Origin: Arcobacter siniprincipis
GTDB taxonomy: Bacteria > Campylobacterota > Campylobacteria > Campylobacterales > Arcobacteraceae
Assembly (NCBI RefSeq): GCF_048571125.1
Contig: NZ_CP182343.1
Coordinates: 2,542,001 to 2,606,000 of the forward strand
Length of the DNA: 64,000 nucleotides
Direction: 5' to 3'
The first letter of the stretch is position 1. Every line of letters begins with the position of its first letter. The notes below the pieces were generated by a model. It saw only the letters and a program-made list of their open reading frames with translations, ran no database searches and was not told the DNA's origin. Made by a program: the position numbers and the translations under genes. Positions 42,683 to 52,239 of the stretch are shown in pieces.

Positions 42683-43431
42683 CCGTTTCTCCTTGTATTA
42701 TAAAAACTGAATGGATTTTTTGAATTCGCCATTATAGCTGTTAATTTATTTTTTTTCAAATATTTTTCAATAAGAGAGTATAAAAGTTCTGTAAAATGCT
42801 GTTCACTTTCATAATGTCTTATATCAATTAATGATATTCCTCTTGTTTTAGCATCCATTGCATCATGATATTTAATGTCTCCTGTTAAAAAACAATCAGC
42901 ATCAACTTCCGATAGCATAGACATTCCTGCCCCTGTAACTAAGGCAACTCTTTTTACCTCATCACTACATTTTACAAATTTCAATTCTTCAATATTTAAT
43001 TTTTTTGAAATTTCTTCACAAAATTTATCAAATGAAGAATTTACCTTGGCATATGAGATATATTCTTCACTATTTTCTAAATTTAGGCCTAAAATCTCTT
43101 TTCCAACATATTTATTTAAATGTGTTTTATCAATATTTGTGTGCATTGAAATCAGTGAAATATTTTTTTGTATCAAACTTCTTAAAATCTTTGTAGAATA
43201 AGAATCAAAATTTACTCTTTTCAAAGGTGCAAAAATCAAAGGATGATGAGTTATCACTAAAGAATTTTCTTCCATATTAGAAACTAATTCTTCATCTAAA
43301 TCTATACTAATATAAACTTTATTTATCTCTTCATCAAAAGCACCTACAACTAGTCCTGAATTATCCCATTTTTCTTGTAAAGAAAAAGGTGAAAGTTCAT
43401 CTAAATAGTCATAAATCTCTTTGATTTTCAT
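42679..43431 (-). CDS. Nif3-like dinuclear metal centre protein
   Basis: This is a Nif3/DUF34 protein: WDNSGLVVG near 21-30, ITHHPLIF near 60-67, SMHTNIDK near 95-102, and GDIKYHDAM with LIDIRHYESE towards the end. The His and Asp/Glu residues in these motifs hold two metal ions. Nif3 proteins are widespread; GTP cyclohydrolase activity has been reported for one homologue, but the general function is unsettled. The 250-residue length is usual. The ATG overlaps the glyQ stop (TAATG). Confidence 0.93.
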   Translation of the reverse strand: MKIKEIYDYLDELSPFSLQEKWDNSGLVVGAFDEEINKVYISIDLDEELVSNMEENSLVITHHPLIFAPLKRVNFDSYSTKILRSLIQKNISLISMHTNIDKTHLNKYVGKEILGLNLENSEEYISYAKVNSSFDKFCEEISKKLNIEELKFVKCSDEVKRVALVTGAGMSMLSEVDADCFLTGDIKYHDAMDAKTRGISLIDIRHYESEQHFTELLYSLIEKYLKKNKLTAIMANSKNPFSFYNTRRNG

Positions 43432-44312
43432 TATTTTCCAATTCTTTTTAATCTATCTTGCTCTTGTTCTTTATATAATAAAGCACAACCTTGTGAAAGT
43501 TCTCGCACTTTTAAAATATAATTTTGTCTCTCAGTTACAGATATTGCTTTTCTTGCATCAAGTGTATTAAAAGCATGACTTGCTATCATGCATTGATCAT
43601 ATGCAGGAAGAGGAAGTCCGTGCGCTAAACATGACTTACACTCATTAAAAGCATCATCAAAATGTTTAAATAGCATATCTACATTTGCTACTTCAAAATT
43701 ATATTTAGAAAATTCATATTCTGCTTCTTTATGAACATCTGCATATGTTGTTTTGCCATGTTCATTTTCATTCCAAACTATATCAAATACAGAATCAACC
43801 TCTTGTAAATACATAGCTAATCTTTCAGTACCGTATGTAATTTCAACAGCAACAGGATCACAAGCTATTCCACCTACTTGTTGGAAGTATGTGAATTGAG
43901 TAACTTCCATACCATCAAGCCAAACTTCCCATCCAAGTCCCCAAGCTCCTAATGTGGGAGATTCCCAGTTATCTTCTACGAATCTAATATCATGTTTAGA
44001 AACATCTAAACCTAAATATTCTAAAGATTGTAAATATAAATCTTGGATATTATCTGGACTTGGTTTGATTAAAACTTGAAATTGGTAGTAAGCCCCTAAT
44101 CTATTTGGGTTTTCTCCATATCTTCCATCAGTTGGTCTTCTGCTTGGTGCTACATATGCTGTACTCCAAGGTGTTGAGTCTAAACTTCTTAATAGTGTTG
44201 CAGGATGAAATGTCCCAGCTCCTGCTGGTATATCATAAGGCTGAACAATATTGCAACCTTGCTCTGCCCAAAATTGTTGTAATTTTAAAAGAAGTTGTGA
44301 AAATGTAATCAT
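43431..44312 (-). CDS. glyQ: Glycyl-tRNA synthetase alpha subunit
   Basis: This is the alpha (catalytic) subunit of the alpha2beta2 bacterial glycyl-tRNA synthetase. It has 293 residues and starts with ITFSQLLLKLQQFWAEQGC. The conserved HPATLLRSLDSTPWSTAYV and NPNRLGAYYQFQVLIKPSP blocks leave no doubt. The beta subunit gene glyS is not adjacent, so it lies elsewhere, as in other Campylobacterota. The start is ATG. Confidence 0.97.
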   Translation of the reverse strand: MITFSQLLLKLQQFWAEQGCNIVQPYDIPAGAGTFHPATLLRSLDSTPWSTAYVAPSRRPTDGRYGENPNRLGAYYQFQVLIKPSPDNIQDLYLQSLEYLGLDVSKHDIRFVEDNWESPTLGAWGLGWEVWLDGMEVTQFTYFQQVGGIACDPVAVEITYGTERLAMYLQEVDSVFDIVWNENEHGKTTYADVHKEAEYEFSKYNFEVANVDMLFKHFDDAFNECKSCLAHGLPLPAYDQCMIASHAFNTLDARKAISVTERQNYILKVRELSQGCALLYKEQEQDRLKRIGK

Positions 44313-44354
44313 CTAATTTATCCCTAAAGCTTTGTTTTTTATTTTTCAAAATGC

Positions 44355-44387
44355 AAATATCACACTATAAAAAATAGTGTGATATTT
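44355..44387 (-). terminator. Bidirectional-looking hairpin after purE
   Basis: A 14-bp perfect stem (AAATATCACACTAT/ATAGTGTGATATTT) with a 5-nt A loop lies 5 nt beyond the purE stop and 43 nt before glyQ. It has no long T-run on either strand. It is the only clear structure in the 79-nt spacer. Confidence 0.6.
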
Positions 44388-44391
44388 TAAA

Positions 44392-44886
44392 CTATATTAG
44401 TACTTCTATACTTTTAGAATCAACTTCTACAGCTTTACTTTTTACTATTCTATCTTCTTTTAATTTTATAGCAAGTTCTTTATCTGTAATTGCTAAAATT
44501 TGAATAGCTAGGTATGCTGCATTAATAGCTCCAGCTTTTCCTAAAGCAACAGTAGCAACAGGCATCCCTGAAGGCATTTGAACAGTTGAAAGCATAGCAT
44601 CCATACCATCCATTGCACCACCTTTCATAGGTACTCCAATAACAGGTTTAGTTGTAGCAGATGCTAATGCACCAGCAAGATGTGCAGCCATTCCAGCAGC
44701 AGCAATAAATGCTATAGCACCTTTTTCTTCAGCCTCTTTTACATAAGTTTTAGTTCTCTCAGGAGATCTATGTGCAGAAGAGATTATCATTTCATATTGA
44801 ACATTGAATTGCTCCAATGTTTCAGCACAGTTTTTCATAATTTCATAGTCAGATTTACTACCCATAATAATAGAAACAAAATTCAT
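44392..44886 (-). CDS. purE: N5-carboxyaminoimidazole ribonucleotide mutase PurE
   Basis: PurE (class I) moves the carboxyl group of N5-CAIR to give CAIR in purine synthesis. The 164-residue protein has IIMGSKSDYEIM near 6-17, SAHRSPERT near 41-49, AAAGMAAHLAGALAS near 67-81 and PVIGVPMKGGAMDGMDAMLSTVQMPSG-type residues near 86-112. All match the family active site. Extended -10 (TGATATAAT) and GGAAAA sites lie upstream. It is followed by a strong hairpin, so it is probably a single-gene transcript. Confidence 0.97.
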   Translation of the reverse strand: MNFVSIIMGSKSDYEIMKNCAETLEQFNVQYEMIISSAHRSPERTKTYVKEAEEKGAIAFIAAAGMAAHLAGALASATTKPVIGVPMKGGAMDGMDAMLSTVQMPSGMPVATVALGKAGAINAAYLAIQILAITDKELAIKLKEDRIVKSKAVEVDSKSIEVLI

Positions 44887-44920
44887 ATTTTTCCTTTAAT
44901 ATTTTTTATAAATAGTGGCG

Positions 44921-44929
44921 ATTATATCA
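44921..44929 (-). promoter_or_regulatory. Extended -10 promoter of purE
   Basis: The minus strand carries TTGATATAATCGCC, containing TGATATAAT, 34-42 nt before the purE ATG. No PurR-like or riboswitch structure is seen in the 68-nt spacer. Confidence 0.55.
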
Positions 44930-44954
44930 AAAATAGCCTAATTATTTTATAAAT

Positions 44955-47900
44955 TTATAAAGCTAATTCTTTTGCCCTTTTAAAATCCTTTTTTCCACTT
45001 CCTAATTTTGGTATATCATCTACAATTTTTATACTTGAAGGAATCATTAATTTATTATCAAATTTTTTAATAATCTCATCTTTTAACTTTGATACTTCTT
45101 TTTCGCTTACATTAGAAATAAGTAAGATGATTTTTTCACCTTTTTTTTCATCTTCTATGGAAGTAACTATAAAATCAACTTCTGAGTTTTCATCTTCAAA
45201 TAAAAGTTTTGAAATCTTATCTTCAACACTTGCTAAACTTATCATTTCTCCACCCAATTTTGCAAACCTTGAGTATCTATCTACTATAGTAATAAAACCA
45301 TCTTTATCAACTCTTCCTTTATCTCCTGTTATATAAAAAGTTTTTCCATCAATTATTTTTAATACTTTTGATGTTTTTATTTCATCTTTTAAATAAGCTT
45401 TCATAACTTGAATTCCAGAGATGATAATCATACCCTCTTCACCTGTTTCTAACTCTTTAAAACTATCAGGATCTACTATTTTTATGATTGTTCCTGGTAT
45501 TGGCATACCTACACTTCCTTTTTTTGATCCCACTTGAATAGAACCATCACTTGATAATGTATCTGGAATATTGCAAGCAACTACGGGAGAAGTTTCACTT
45601 GTCCCATATCCTTCTAAAATCTCTTTTTCAAACTTATTTTTAAAATCAACTCTTACCTCATCCCTTAATTTCTCAGCTCCAGCTACTGCAAGTCTAATAC
45701 TTGAAAACATAGCTTTATTTACTTTTGGATTTTTTGTATAAAGTCTATAAAATGTTGATGTTCCAAACATAATTGTAGCTTTATATTCATCAATTAGTTT
45801 TCCCAATCCAAAGCCGTCAGTTGGATCTGGGTGGGCTATACATTTAATCCCTTCAATCAAAGGTAAAAAAGTGGTTACAACTATACCAAAAGCATGAAAT
45901 AAAGGTAGTGAACCTACAATAATATCATCATGTGTTGCATTTACTATTGTAGCTATTTGTTGTGAGTTACCCAAGATATTATCACTTGTAAGTTCGATTC
46001 CCTTTGGTAAATCTTCGCTTCCAGATGAGAATAAAATCATAACAATATCATCTTTTTTGATTTTTGTTAAATAAAGAGGTTTTAATAAGAATGCTGGCAA
46101 AAATTTAATACTAAGAAGAGTAAATAAGCCAGATACTTTTAATATTTTCTCTTTTAACTCTTCCACATAAACTACATCAACTAACTCAAATATTTCCCTT
46201 ACATCTATACCTTTATTTTTCAATTTTTCAACAAATTTTTTTGAAGCAATTATTGTTTTGATTTCTGCTTGTAAGATAGCTTGTTTTATTGAGCTTAATT
46301 CACTTGTATAGTTTAAGTTTACAAGGGTTTTGCCCAACATCAAACATGAATAATTTATAAACGCTCCTGCTGCTGTTGAAGGAAGGAGCAAACCTACATT
46401 TTCTCCTTTTATCTCTTTATTTAATAAATTTTTAAATAAAATTGAGGCTGTAAGGAATTTATTACCTGATAGATTTACTCCCGTAGAATCTGCAAAAATC
46501 ATCTCACTTGATACAGATTTTAATCTATCAAAAATAACTTCATTTAATGGTGCTAGGTTATTTATATGCTCTTGCCATGCAATTGTTGAAAGATTTACAA
46601 TCTCTTGTTTTACACTTATTACATTTGCTTTTTCTTTTTTAACTCTTTTTCCAAATGATACGGTTACACTATTTACTTTAGATGATTTTTTGTATTTTTT
46701 ACTAGCTCTTGAAAAAACTGTTTCCCAAAGACCTCTTATATAAAAAGGAACTACTCGTACATCACTAGTAGTTAGTTCTAATATTTTTTCAAATCCTTTT
46801 TTAAACTCTCCTAAATGACCATTTCGTGTAATTCCACCCTCAGGAAAAAGTACAACTATACTTCCTTTATCTAACTCATTTGCAATTATTTTAATTGTAT
46901 TTTTGCTTCCTGTAGTTCCAATAGGAATAGTTTTAAACATCTTTAAAATCCAATTTAAATACCATTTTTCATAAATTGGTTTATGCATTACAAACTTAAC
47001 TTCCCTAGGAACTGACATCAATACAACTGCCCAATCTATCCAGGAAACATGATTTCCTAATAATAAAACTCCCCCATTAGATGGAATATTTTTTATTCCA
47101 CTAACTTCAAGTTTATACTTTAAACCAATAACACTTTTTAAAAAAAGTAAGATTAGAGATTGAGGTAATTTTATTACTGTATAAGCTGTCCCAACTATAG
47201 TAATAAATAAAATCAAATATATTGTATTTAATGGATCCAAATTGTAAAAAGATACAACTGTGGTCATGCACAACATCAAAAACATAGAAACAGAATGAAA
47301 CCAATTATTACCAGCTAAAATTGTTCCTAATATCTTTTTCTTTGCATTAAATTGAATTAAAGCATTTAAAGGAACAACAAACATTCCTCCAAATATTCCA
47401 AAAATGAAAAATGAAACGCCTATTAAAAATGGACTTTGTGCTATAGTTGCTGTATAAATAGTAGTTGCCATTCCTAAAGCTGATAAAGGTATAGTTCCAA
47501 CTTCTATATAATGCTTAGAAATTCTAGAATAAAGTATAGAACCTATTGCTATACCAATACCAGATACGCCTATAACTGCATTTATTACAAACACATCAGT
47601 AACATTTAAATACTCTTTTGCAAAAGACGGGAAAACAGCCATCATACCTTGTGATATTCCCCAAAATACAGAAAGCCCAATAACTGACAAAAATATTACA
47701 CTATTTGAAGATAACACTTTTATATTTTTACCTAATAGTTTCCCCTTTAATAACTCACTCTTATCTAAAGATAATTCTTCATCTCTTTTGTAATAAGTAT
47801 TCACTCTTCTTAAGACTAAAAAAGAGACAAACATCTCTAAAAATGCCACAGGCAAAATATAATAAGTCAAAGGTAAGATTGCATATAAAAGTTCTTCTTT

Positions 47901-48434
47901 TGTACTTAATAATTCAAGATGCTTACTATTATAAAAACCTTCAAAAAAGTATGAAGCTCCTGCTATTGAAAAAAGTATTGCTATTATTGATATAGCTTGC
48001 AGGGCAGAGTTTCCACTTGATAGGTTTTTCTTTCCATATATATCTAAAATCAAACCAAATTTTGCAGGTGAGTATATAGCACTTTGAGTAGCTAATAAAA
48101 CCAAAATAAACATTGCTAAGTAAAAGTTTGAAATAGCATAAGCAAATATCATAAGAATGGATAATGAAAATGAAGATACAGCCCCATATATCAAAATATT
48201 TTTTTTATTATATTTGTCTGAGAGGTATCCACTTAGTGTAAATAAAAGTACATAAGGAATAAGAATCAAAGCATTTATAATAGATATCCAAATAACTTGT
48301 GTACTTCCATCAAATATTTTAAAAGCAATATTTTGTAAAAAAATTTTATGGGCAATGTCAACTACCACATTACAAAATACCACAAACAAAAAAGCAAATT
48401 TTATTACTACTAGATTATTAATTTTACCAATCAT
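44955..48434 (-). CDS. Fused LplT-PlsC-acyl-ACP synthetase (Aas-like)
   Basis: This is a 1159-residue three-part protein. Residues about 1-420 are a 12-helix MFS domain of the LplT lysophospholipid-flippase type. Residues about 430-620 are a PlsC acyltransferase with NHVSWIDW (H-x4-D) and FPEGGITRNG. Residues about 640-1159 are an AMP-binding ligase with the P-loop ILFSSGSEDLPKGIEL, GYGTSETSP and ITGDKGRVDKDGF. Together they would take in 2-acyl-lysophospholipids, activate a fatty acid and reacylate. In E. coli this is split between LplT and Aas; such fusions are known elsewhere. A textbook sigma-70 promoter lies upstream. Confidence 0.92.
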   Translation of the reverse strand: MIGKINNLVVIKFAFLFVVFCNVVVDIAHKIFLQNIAFKIFDGSTQVIWISIINALILIPYVLLFTLSGYLSDKYNKKNILIYGAVSSFSLSILMIFAYAISNFYLAMFILVLLATQSAIYSPAKFGLILDIYGKKNLSSGNSALQAISIIAILFSIAGASYFFEGFYNSKHLELLSTKEELLYAILPLTYYILPVAFLEMFVSFLVLRRVNTYYKRDEELSLDKSELLKGKLLGKNIKVLSSNSVIFLSVIGLSVFWGISQGMMAVFPSFAKEYLNVTDVFVINAVIGVSGIGIAIGSILYSRISKHYIEVGTIPLSALGMATTIYTATIAQSPFLIGVSFFIFGIFGGMFVVPLNALIQFNAKKKILGTILAGNNWFHSVSMFLMLCMTTVVSFYNLDPLNTIYLILFITIVGTAYTVIKLPQSLILLFLKSVIGLKYKLEVSGIKNIPSNGGVLLLGNHVSWIDWAVVLMSVPREVKFVMHKPIYEKWYLNWILKMFKTIPIGTTGSKNTIKIIANELDKGSIVVLFPEGGITRNGHLGEFKKGFEKILELTTSDVRVVPFYIRGLWETVFSRASKKYKKSSKVNSVTVSFGKRVKKEKANVISVKQEIVNLSTIAWQEHINNLAPLNEVIFDRLKSVSSEMIFADSTGVNLSGNKFLTASILFKNLLNKEIKGENVGLLLPSTAAGAFINYSCLMLGKTLVNLNYTSELSSIKQAILQAEIKTIIASKKFVEKLKNKGIDVREIFELVDVVYVEELKEKILKVSGLFTLLSIKFLPAFLLKPLYLTKIKKDDIVMILFSSGSEDLPKGIELTSDNILGNSQQIATIVNATHDDIIVGSLPLFHAFGIVVTTFLPLIEGIKCIAHPDPTDGFGLGKLIDEYKATIMFGTSTFYRLYTKNPKVNKAMFSSIRLAVAGAEKLRDEVRVDFKNKFEKEILEGYGTSETSPVVACNIPDTLSSDGSIQVGSKKGSVGMPIPGTIIKIVDPDSFKELETGEEGMIIISGIQVMKAYLKDEIKTSKVLKIIDGKTFYITGDKGRVDKDGFITIVDRYSRFAKLGGEMISLASVEDKISKLLFEDENSEVDFIVTSIEDEKKGEKIILLISNVSEKEVSKLKDEIIKKFDNKLMIPSSIKIVDDIPKLGSGKKDFKRAKELAL

Positions 48435-48487
48435 CTATTTTTCATCACAAATTTCATTTAGCACTCCAATAAATGTACATTTTATGA

Positions 48488-48516
48488 AGTATAAATATTT
48501 ATGAATAATAAGTCAA
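48488..48516 (-). promoter_or_regulatory. Sigma-70 promoter of the LplT-PlsC-ligase gene
   Basis: The minus strand has TTGACT (48516-48511), a 17-nt spacer, then TATACT (48493-48488). This is the best canonical promoter in the window, 54 nt before the ATG at 48434. Confidence 0.7.
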
Positions 48517-48550
48517 GTTAAAATTTAGAAATGAAACCAAATTGTAATTA

Positions 48551-49438
48551 TTAAGATTTAACTCTTCTTTTTGAAAAAGAATCCAATGAATAAATAATAA
48601 GTGCTATCCAAATTAAACAGAAGGTTACTAATTTATCAATATTAAACTCTTCATGATAAATAAATACGGCAATCAAAAAAGAGACGGTAGGAGCAATATA
48701 TTGAAAAAAACCTAATGTAGCAAGTTTCATTCTTGTAGCTGCTCCATTAAATAATAACAAGGGAATAACAGTTACTAGCCCTGCAAGAACTAGCATAAAA
48801 GAGACATAAACCCCACTATTTTCACCAAAAGCTATTCCTTTTTCATTATATATATAAATCAAATAAGCAATAGCAAAAGGCAATGTTAAAAGAACTTCTA
48901 CAAATAGTCCTACAATAGAGCCTACATTTATTTTTTTTCTTATCATTCCATACATTGCAAAAGAAACAGCTAAAGATAAAGATACTATTGGAATATAACC
49001 CAAGGTAATAAGTTGATACAATATTGCTAAAGTGGCAATAAATATTGCCACATACTGATATTTTGTCATTCTCTCTTTAAAAAATAAAAAACCAAATAAG
49101 ACATTTACAAGTGGATTTATATAATAACCAAGAGAAGCCTCTAGTATTCTATTATTAGTTATTGCCCAAATAAAAATAAGCCAATTTACAGATACAAAAA
49201 AAGTAGAAAAAAACAAATTTCTAAGTTGCTTAAAATCTTTTATAATACTTAAAAATGAACTAATTTCTTTTTTATAAAATAAAAAAGGCAAAAGGGTAAT
49301 AACTGAAAATATAACTCTATAAACTAATATCTCAATTGGAGCTACTGAAGAAACTTCTTTAAAATATATCGGAGATAATCCACCCCAAAATAAAAATGCA
49401 AATACAGCATAAAGCTGCCCTAATCTCTCATTACTCAA
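48551..49438 (-). CDS. rarD: RarD-type EamA family transporter
   Basis: This is a 295-residue, ten-helix member of the drug/metabolite transporter superfamily. The opening AVFAFLFWGGLSPIYFKEVS and the motif SLGYYINPLVNVLFGFLFFKERM near 104-126 match RarD. Its substrate is unknown; RarD was linked to chloramphenicol sensitivity by name only. It starts with TTG behind AGGAAG. The gene stands alone between the lipid acyltransferase gene and the iron locus, both on the same strand. Confidence 0.85.
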   Translation of the reverse strand: MSNERLGQLYAVFAFLFWGGLSPIYFKEVSSVAPIEILVYRVIFSVITLLPFLFYKKEISSFLSIIKDFKQLRNLFFSTFFVSVNWLIFIWAITNNRILEASLGYYINPLVNVLFGFLFFKERMTKYQYVAIFIATLAILYQLITLGYIPIVSLSLAVSFAMYGMIRKKINVGSIVGLFVEVLLTLPFAIAYLIYIYNEKGIAFGENSGVYVSFMLVLAGLVTVIPLLLFNGAATRMKLATLGFFQYIAPTVSFLIAVFIYHEEFNIDKLVTFCLIWIALIIYSLDSFSKRRVKS

Positions 49439-49509
49439 ATATACTTCCTAATTATAAAATAGAAAGTATATTATCAAATAAAATGAGAAATGTATAGAAA
49501 ATAATTGCT

Positions 49510-50922
49510 TTATTTAAATATTTTTTTAAGTATTGGAATACGAGATAAAACAAACATATCCAATAATAAAACACAAACTAAAGTAATCCCTACTAATGGG
49601 AAAAATAAAGAAAGAGCTAACATAAGAATCATAGCATTATGCCAATGGGGCAATTTACTTGGAATAGGAGGAGGAACTAATTTAAATCCAGAGTCTTTGG
49701 GTCTTCTTTTCCACCACATAATAACACCTGTAATACTTAAAACTATAACTGATAGACAAATTATTGTATTAATTATAAGATTCCAAATAGTTACCAATCC
49801 CATATGAATAGGAATAGATACAGCCATAGTTTTACCTGCAAGTGAATAATCATCAAAAGTAACCTTTGCTAAAACGTGCCCTGTATATCTATCCACATGA
49901 ACTGTCTTGTCTGCAAAAGGATTTGGAGCATCACTATTCATAGTATCTTGATTTATTGTCCATACACCTGTTTTTCCTTTTGGAAAAGATACTCTATATC
50001 TTCCTTCAAAACCAATTCTTTGGGCAAGTCTTTCTATACTATCTATATTTACAGCTTCATTTGGAAGTGTCCCATTTACTCCTAATTTTGAACCAGAAGC
50101 AGGAAGAGGAGTCTCTTCTATTGCCCAAGGCATTCCAGCAGATGGACCATAGTTTAATGAAGCATGAGTTTCACTAGAAAGTGGTATTTTATCCCATTTT
50201 TGGGCAGGGAAAGTGCTCCATGCTTGGAAGATTTTTCCACCCCAAATACCAGTCCAAGACATACCAGATAATAAAAATAGAAAAAAGAAAATAGATACAT
50301 AAACCCCAAGTGAAACATGTACTTCTTTCCAAAAAAGACGACCTTTTAGTGATAGTTTTGGAATCAAAGAGTCTCTTATTTTTCTATCTTTTGGCCACCA
50401 AAGATAAACTCCTGTAATAATCAAAATAATAGCAAAACCAGCAGCTATTTCTAACATCCTATCACCAATGGGTCCTAAAAGTAGATCACTATGAATATCA
50501 TCAGCTAAATCATACCAACCCTGTCTTCTAAGCCATTCATTTACAATTTTACCATTGTATGGGTTTACAGCAACCATAGATTGGCTACCATCAGAATCTT
50601 TTATTCTAAAAACATTTACTCTATTTGGTTCTGAAGCTTTTATCCACTCTACTAATTTTCCTTTTGGATGAGTTGATAAAGCAATATTTGATTGTTCTTG
50701 TAAAGTAAGCATAATAGCATTTGGTGGTACAGGAACAGTTACCTTTTCCCCATCTCTTCCATCAAAATAACCAATATACATCATAAGCATACCAGTTACT
50801 GCAAGTATCAGCATAAAAGGTGTTACAAATATTCCTGCATAAAAATGCCAGCGCCAAGCGGCTTTATAAAAAAGTGTATCTTCATTTACTTTTTTATATT
50901 TACTAGATGTTCCTATATCCAT
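49510..50922 (-). CDS. PepSY-associated transmembrane protein (iron-uptake type)
   Basis: The protein has 470 residues with about four to five membrane helices (near 28-50, 155-175, 200-222, 375-398 and 425-460) and PepSY domains between them. The motif AWRWHFYAGIFVTPFM near 24-39, DDIHSDLLLGPIGDRMLEIAAGF, and LYWW/ MWWKRRP positions are typical of PepSY_TM proteins of siderophore loci. Family members are thought to reduce or release iron from ferri-siderophores in the periplasm. The start is ATG. Here it ends the receptor-led cluster. Confidence 0.88.
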   Translation of the reverse strand: MDIGTSSKYKKVNEDTLFYKAAWRWHFYAGIFVTPFMLILAVTGMLMMYIGYFDGRDGEKVTVPVPPNAIMLTLQEQSNIALSTHPKGKLVEWIKASEPNRVNVFRIKDSDGSQSMVAVNPYNGKIVNEWLRRQGWYDLADDIHSDLLLGPIGDRMLEIAAGFAIILIITGVYLWWPKDRKIRDSLIPKLSLKGRLFWKEVHVSLGVYVSIFFFLFLLSGMSWTGIWGGKIFQAWSTFPAQKWDKIPLSSETHASLNYGPSAGMPWAIEETPLPASGSKLGVNGTLPNEAVNIDSIERLAQRIGFEGRYRVSFPKGKTGVWTINQDTMNSDAPNPFADKTVHVDRYTGHVLAKVTFDDYSLAGKTMAVSIPIHMGLVTIWNLIINTIICLSVIVLSITGVIMWWKRRPKDSGFKLVPPPIPSKLPHWHNAMILMLALSLFFPLVGITLVCVLLLDMFVLSRIPILKKIFK

Positions 50923-50997
50923 CTTCTCTATCCTTCATGCAAACTAAAATTTAAGTCTGAAAGGTTAGAGAAAGATAGTTAATTATCTGTTAATTTA

Positions 50998-51225
50998 TCA
51001 AAAAAATGCTTTTATCTCTTCACTATTTAATAGTTTACCAGTAGATTTAACTTCACCATTTATCACAAGTGCAGGAGTACTCATAACTCCATATTCCATG
51101 ATTTTTTGTATATCTTCTACTTTTTCAACTTGGGCAAAAATTTTAGCATCTGCAACTGCTTTTTTTGCATTTTCTTCCAAGGCTTTGCACTTTGTACATC
51201 CTGTACCTAATATTTCTATTTTCAT
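50998..51225 (-). CDS. Small thioredoxin-fold protein (CxxC)
   Basis: This 75-residue thioredoxin-like protein has GTGCTKCK (C10 and C13) and STPALVINGEV near 50-60, the cis-Pro loop. This is the MTH895/TrxA2-like small redox protein family. It overlaps the end of the GGCT-like gene (TAATG), so translation is coupled. Redox function is likely; the partner is unknown. A reductant role for the locus's iron chemistry is inference. Confidence 0.88.
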   Translation of the reverse strand: MKIEILGTGCTKCKALEENAKKAVADAKIFAQVEKVEDIQKIMEYGVMSTPALVINGEVKSTGKLLNSEEIKAFF

Positions 51226-51569
51226 TATATCTCCTGTATGTGATCTTTTAATGTATAAATATAAGTATCAACTTCTAATTCATCATATCGTTCAACAGTT
51301 ACTGGTGTTCTTACAAATTCACCACCTTCAAATTCATCTAAATAATCCCAATGATTAATTAAATTTGAAGAAGTAAATAAAAACCCATGAACAGTATCCC
51401 CCTCTGGATTTAGTCTTATTCCTGGATACCCCATACTTGCACTCCAACCAGCATCTATTAAAAAACCTTTTACAGTAGCAGGTACAAATTTACCTACAAT
51501 TTTCTCTAATACATGAGCATTTGGACAGTTTGGCATAAGTGTACCATAAACAAAAAGAGTTGTATCCAA
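51225..51569 (-). CDS. Gamma-glutamylcyclotransferase-like (AIG2/GGCT) protein
   Basis: This 114-residue GGCT-fold protein has FVYGTLMPNCPNAHVL near 6-21 (the YGTL signature), YPGIRLNPEG near 44-53, and a catalytic-type Glu in LDEFEGGEF near 77-85. Members act on gamma-glutamyl amines or peptides, or have unknown substrates. It starts with TTG behind AAAGGA. Its place in a siderophore-uptake locus, between the small PepSY gene and the thioredoxin-like gene, is unusual. Confidence 0.85.
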   Translation of the reverse strand: MDTTLFVYGTLMPNCPNAHVLEKIVGKFVPATVKGFLIDAGWSASMGYPGIRLNPEGDTVHGFLFTSSNLINHWDYLDEFEGGEFVRTPVTVERYDELEVDTYIYTLKDHIQEI

Positions 51570-51628
51570 TCTATTTCCTTTGTAATAATTTATTAGATTT
51601 TTGAAATTATAACAAAGTAATATAAATA

Positions 51629-52234
51629 TTAAGAAAATGAAAGGGCTAAAAAAATCACAACTGTAAATATTCCTGTTAACATTAAAAGAAAGCCTCTTTT
51701 TTTGAAACCATATTTTCCCTTTACCATTACAATAGCTGATAAAGCAAAAAAGGCTAAAACAATACTATAAACCATAGCTAAATAATACCAAGCTCTATTA
51801 TTAGTTGATAAGTGAGAATTAATAAACATCTGTAAAAAAGCTGGATAAGAGATATATTTTATATTTGTCTCTCCAGAAGTTTGATTATAAATTATATGCA
51901 TATACTTATAATCAAAAAACAAAGTACTATTTTCTTGTTTTACAAAATTCAATCTAGATATGTTTTTTTCTACAGTACTTTTTGAGCCAACTTTATAAAT
52001 ATAATCAAGCTTCCCAATTTTTGCTTCACTTATTAGCTTTTCTTTAAAATCATCACTTGAAATATTTTTTGAAATATTTGTTTGAAAAGTATATTCATAT
52101 TTAAACCAACCTAAACCACGAGCAGACAATATAAATCCCGTAATTGCATATATAAGTGTAATACCTATAAAAAAATACCCAAGGTCCCTATGTAAAGACC
52201 TTGATACATTACTTAATGATTTCTTTTTTGACAT
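51629..52234 (-). CDS. Small PepSY-type membrane protein
   Basis: This 201-residue protein begins SRSLHRDLGYFFIGITLIYAITG (membrane helix about 18-38). A periplasmic region spans about 45-135, and two further helices are at about 145-172 and 178-200. The pattern matches the short PepSY-associated TM proteins that follow TonB-dependent receptors in iron loci. It starts 5 nt downstream of the receptor gene. Function in iron release or reduction is inferred from family and neighbours. Confidence 0.8.
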   Translation of the reverse strand: MSKKKSLSNVSRSLHRDLGYFFIGITLIYAITGFILSARGLGWFKYEYTFQTNISKNISSDDFKEKLISEAKIGKLDYIYKVGSKSTVEKNISRLNFVKQENSTLFFDYKYMHIIYNQTSGETNIKYISYPAFLQMFINSHLSTNNRAWYYLAMVYSIVLAFFALSAIVMVKGKYGFKKRGFLLMLTGIFTVVIFLALSFS

Positions 52235-52239
52235 AATTT

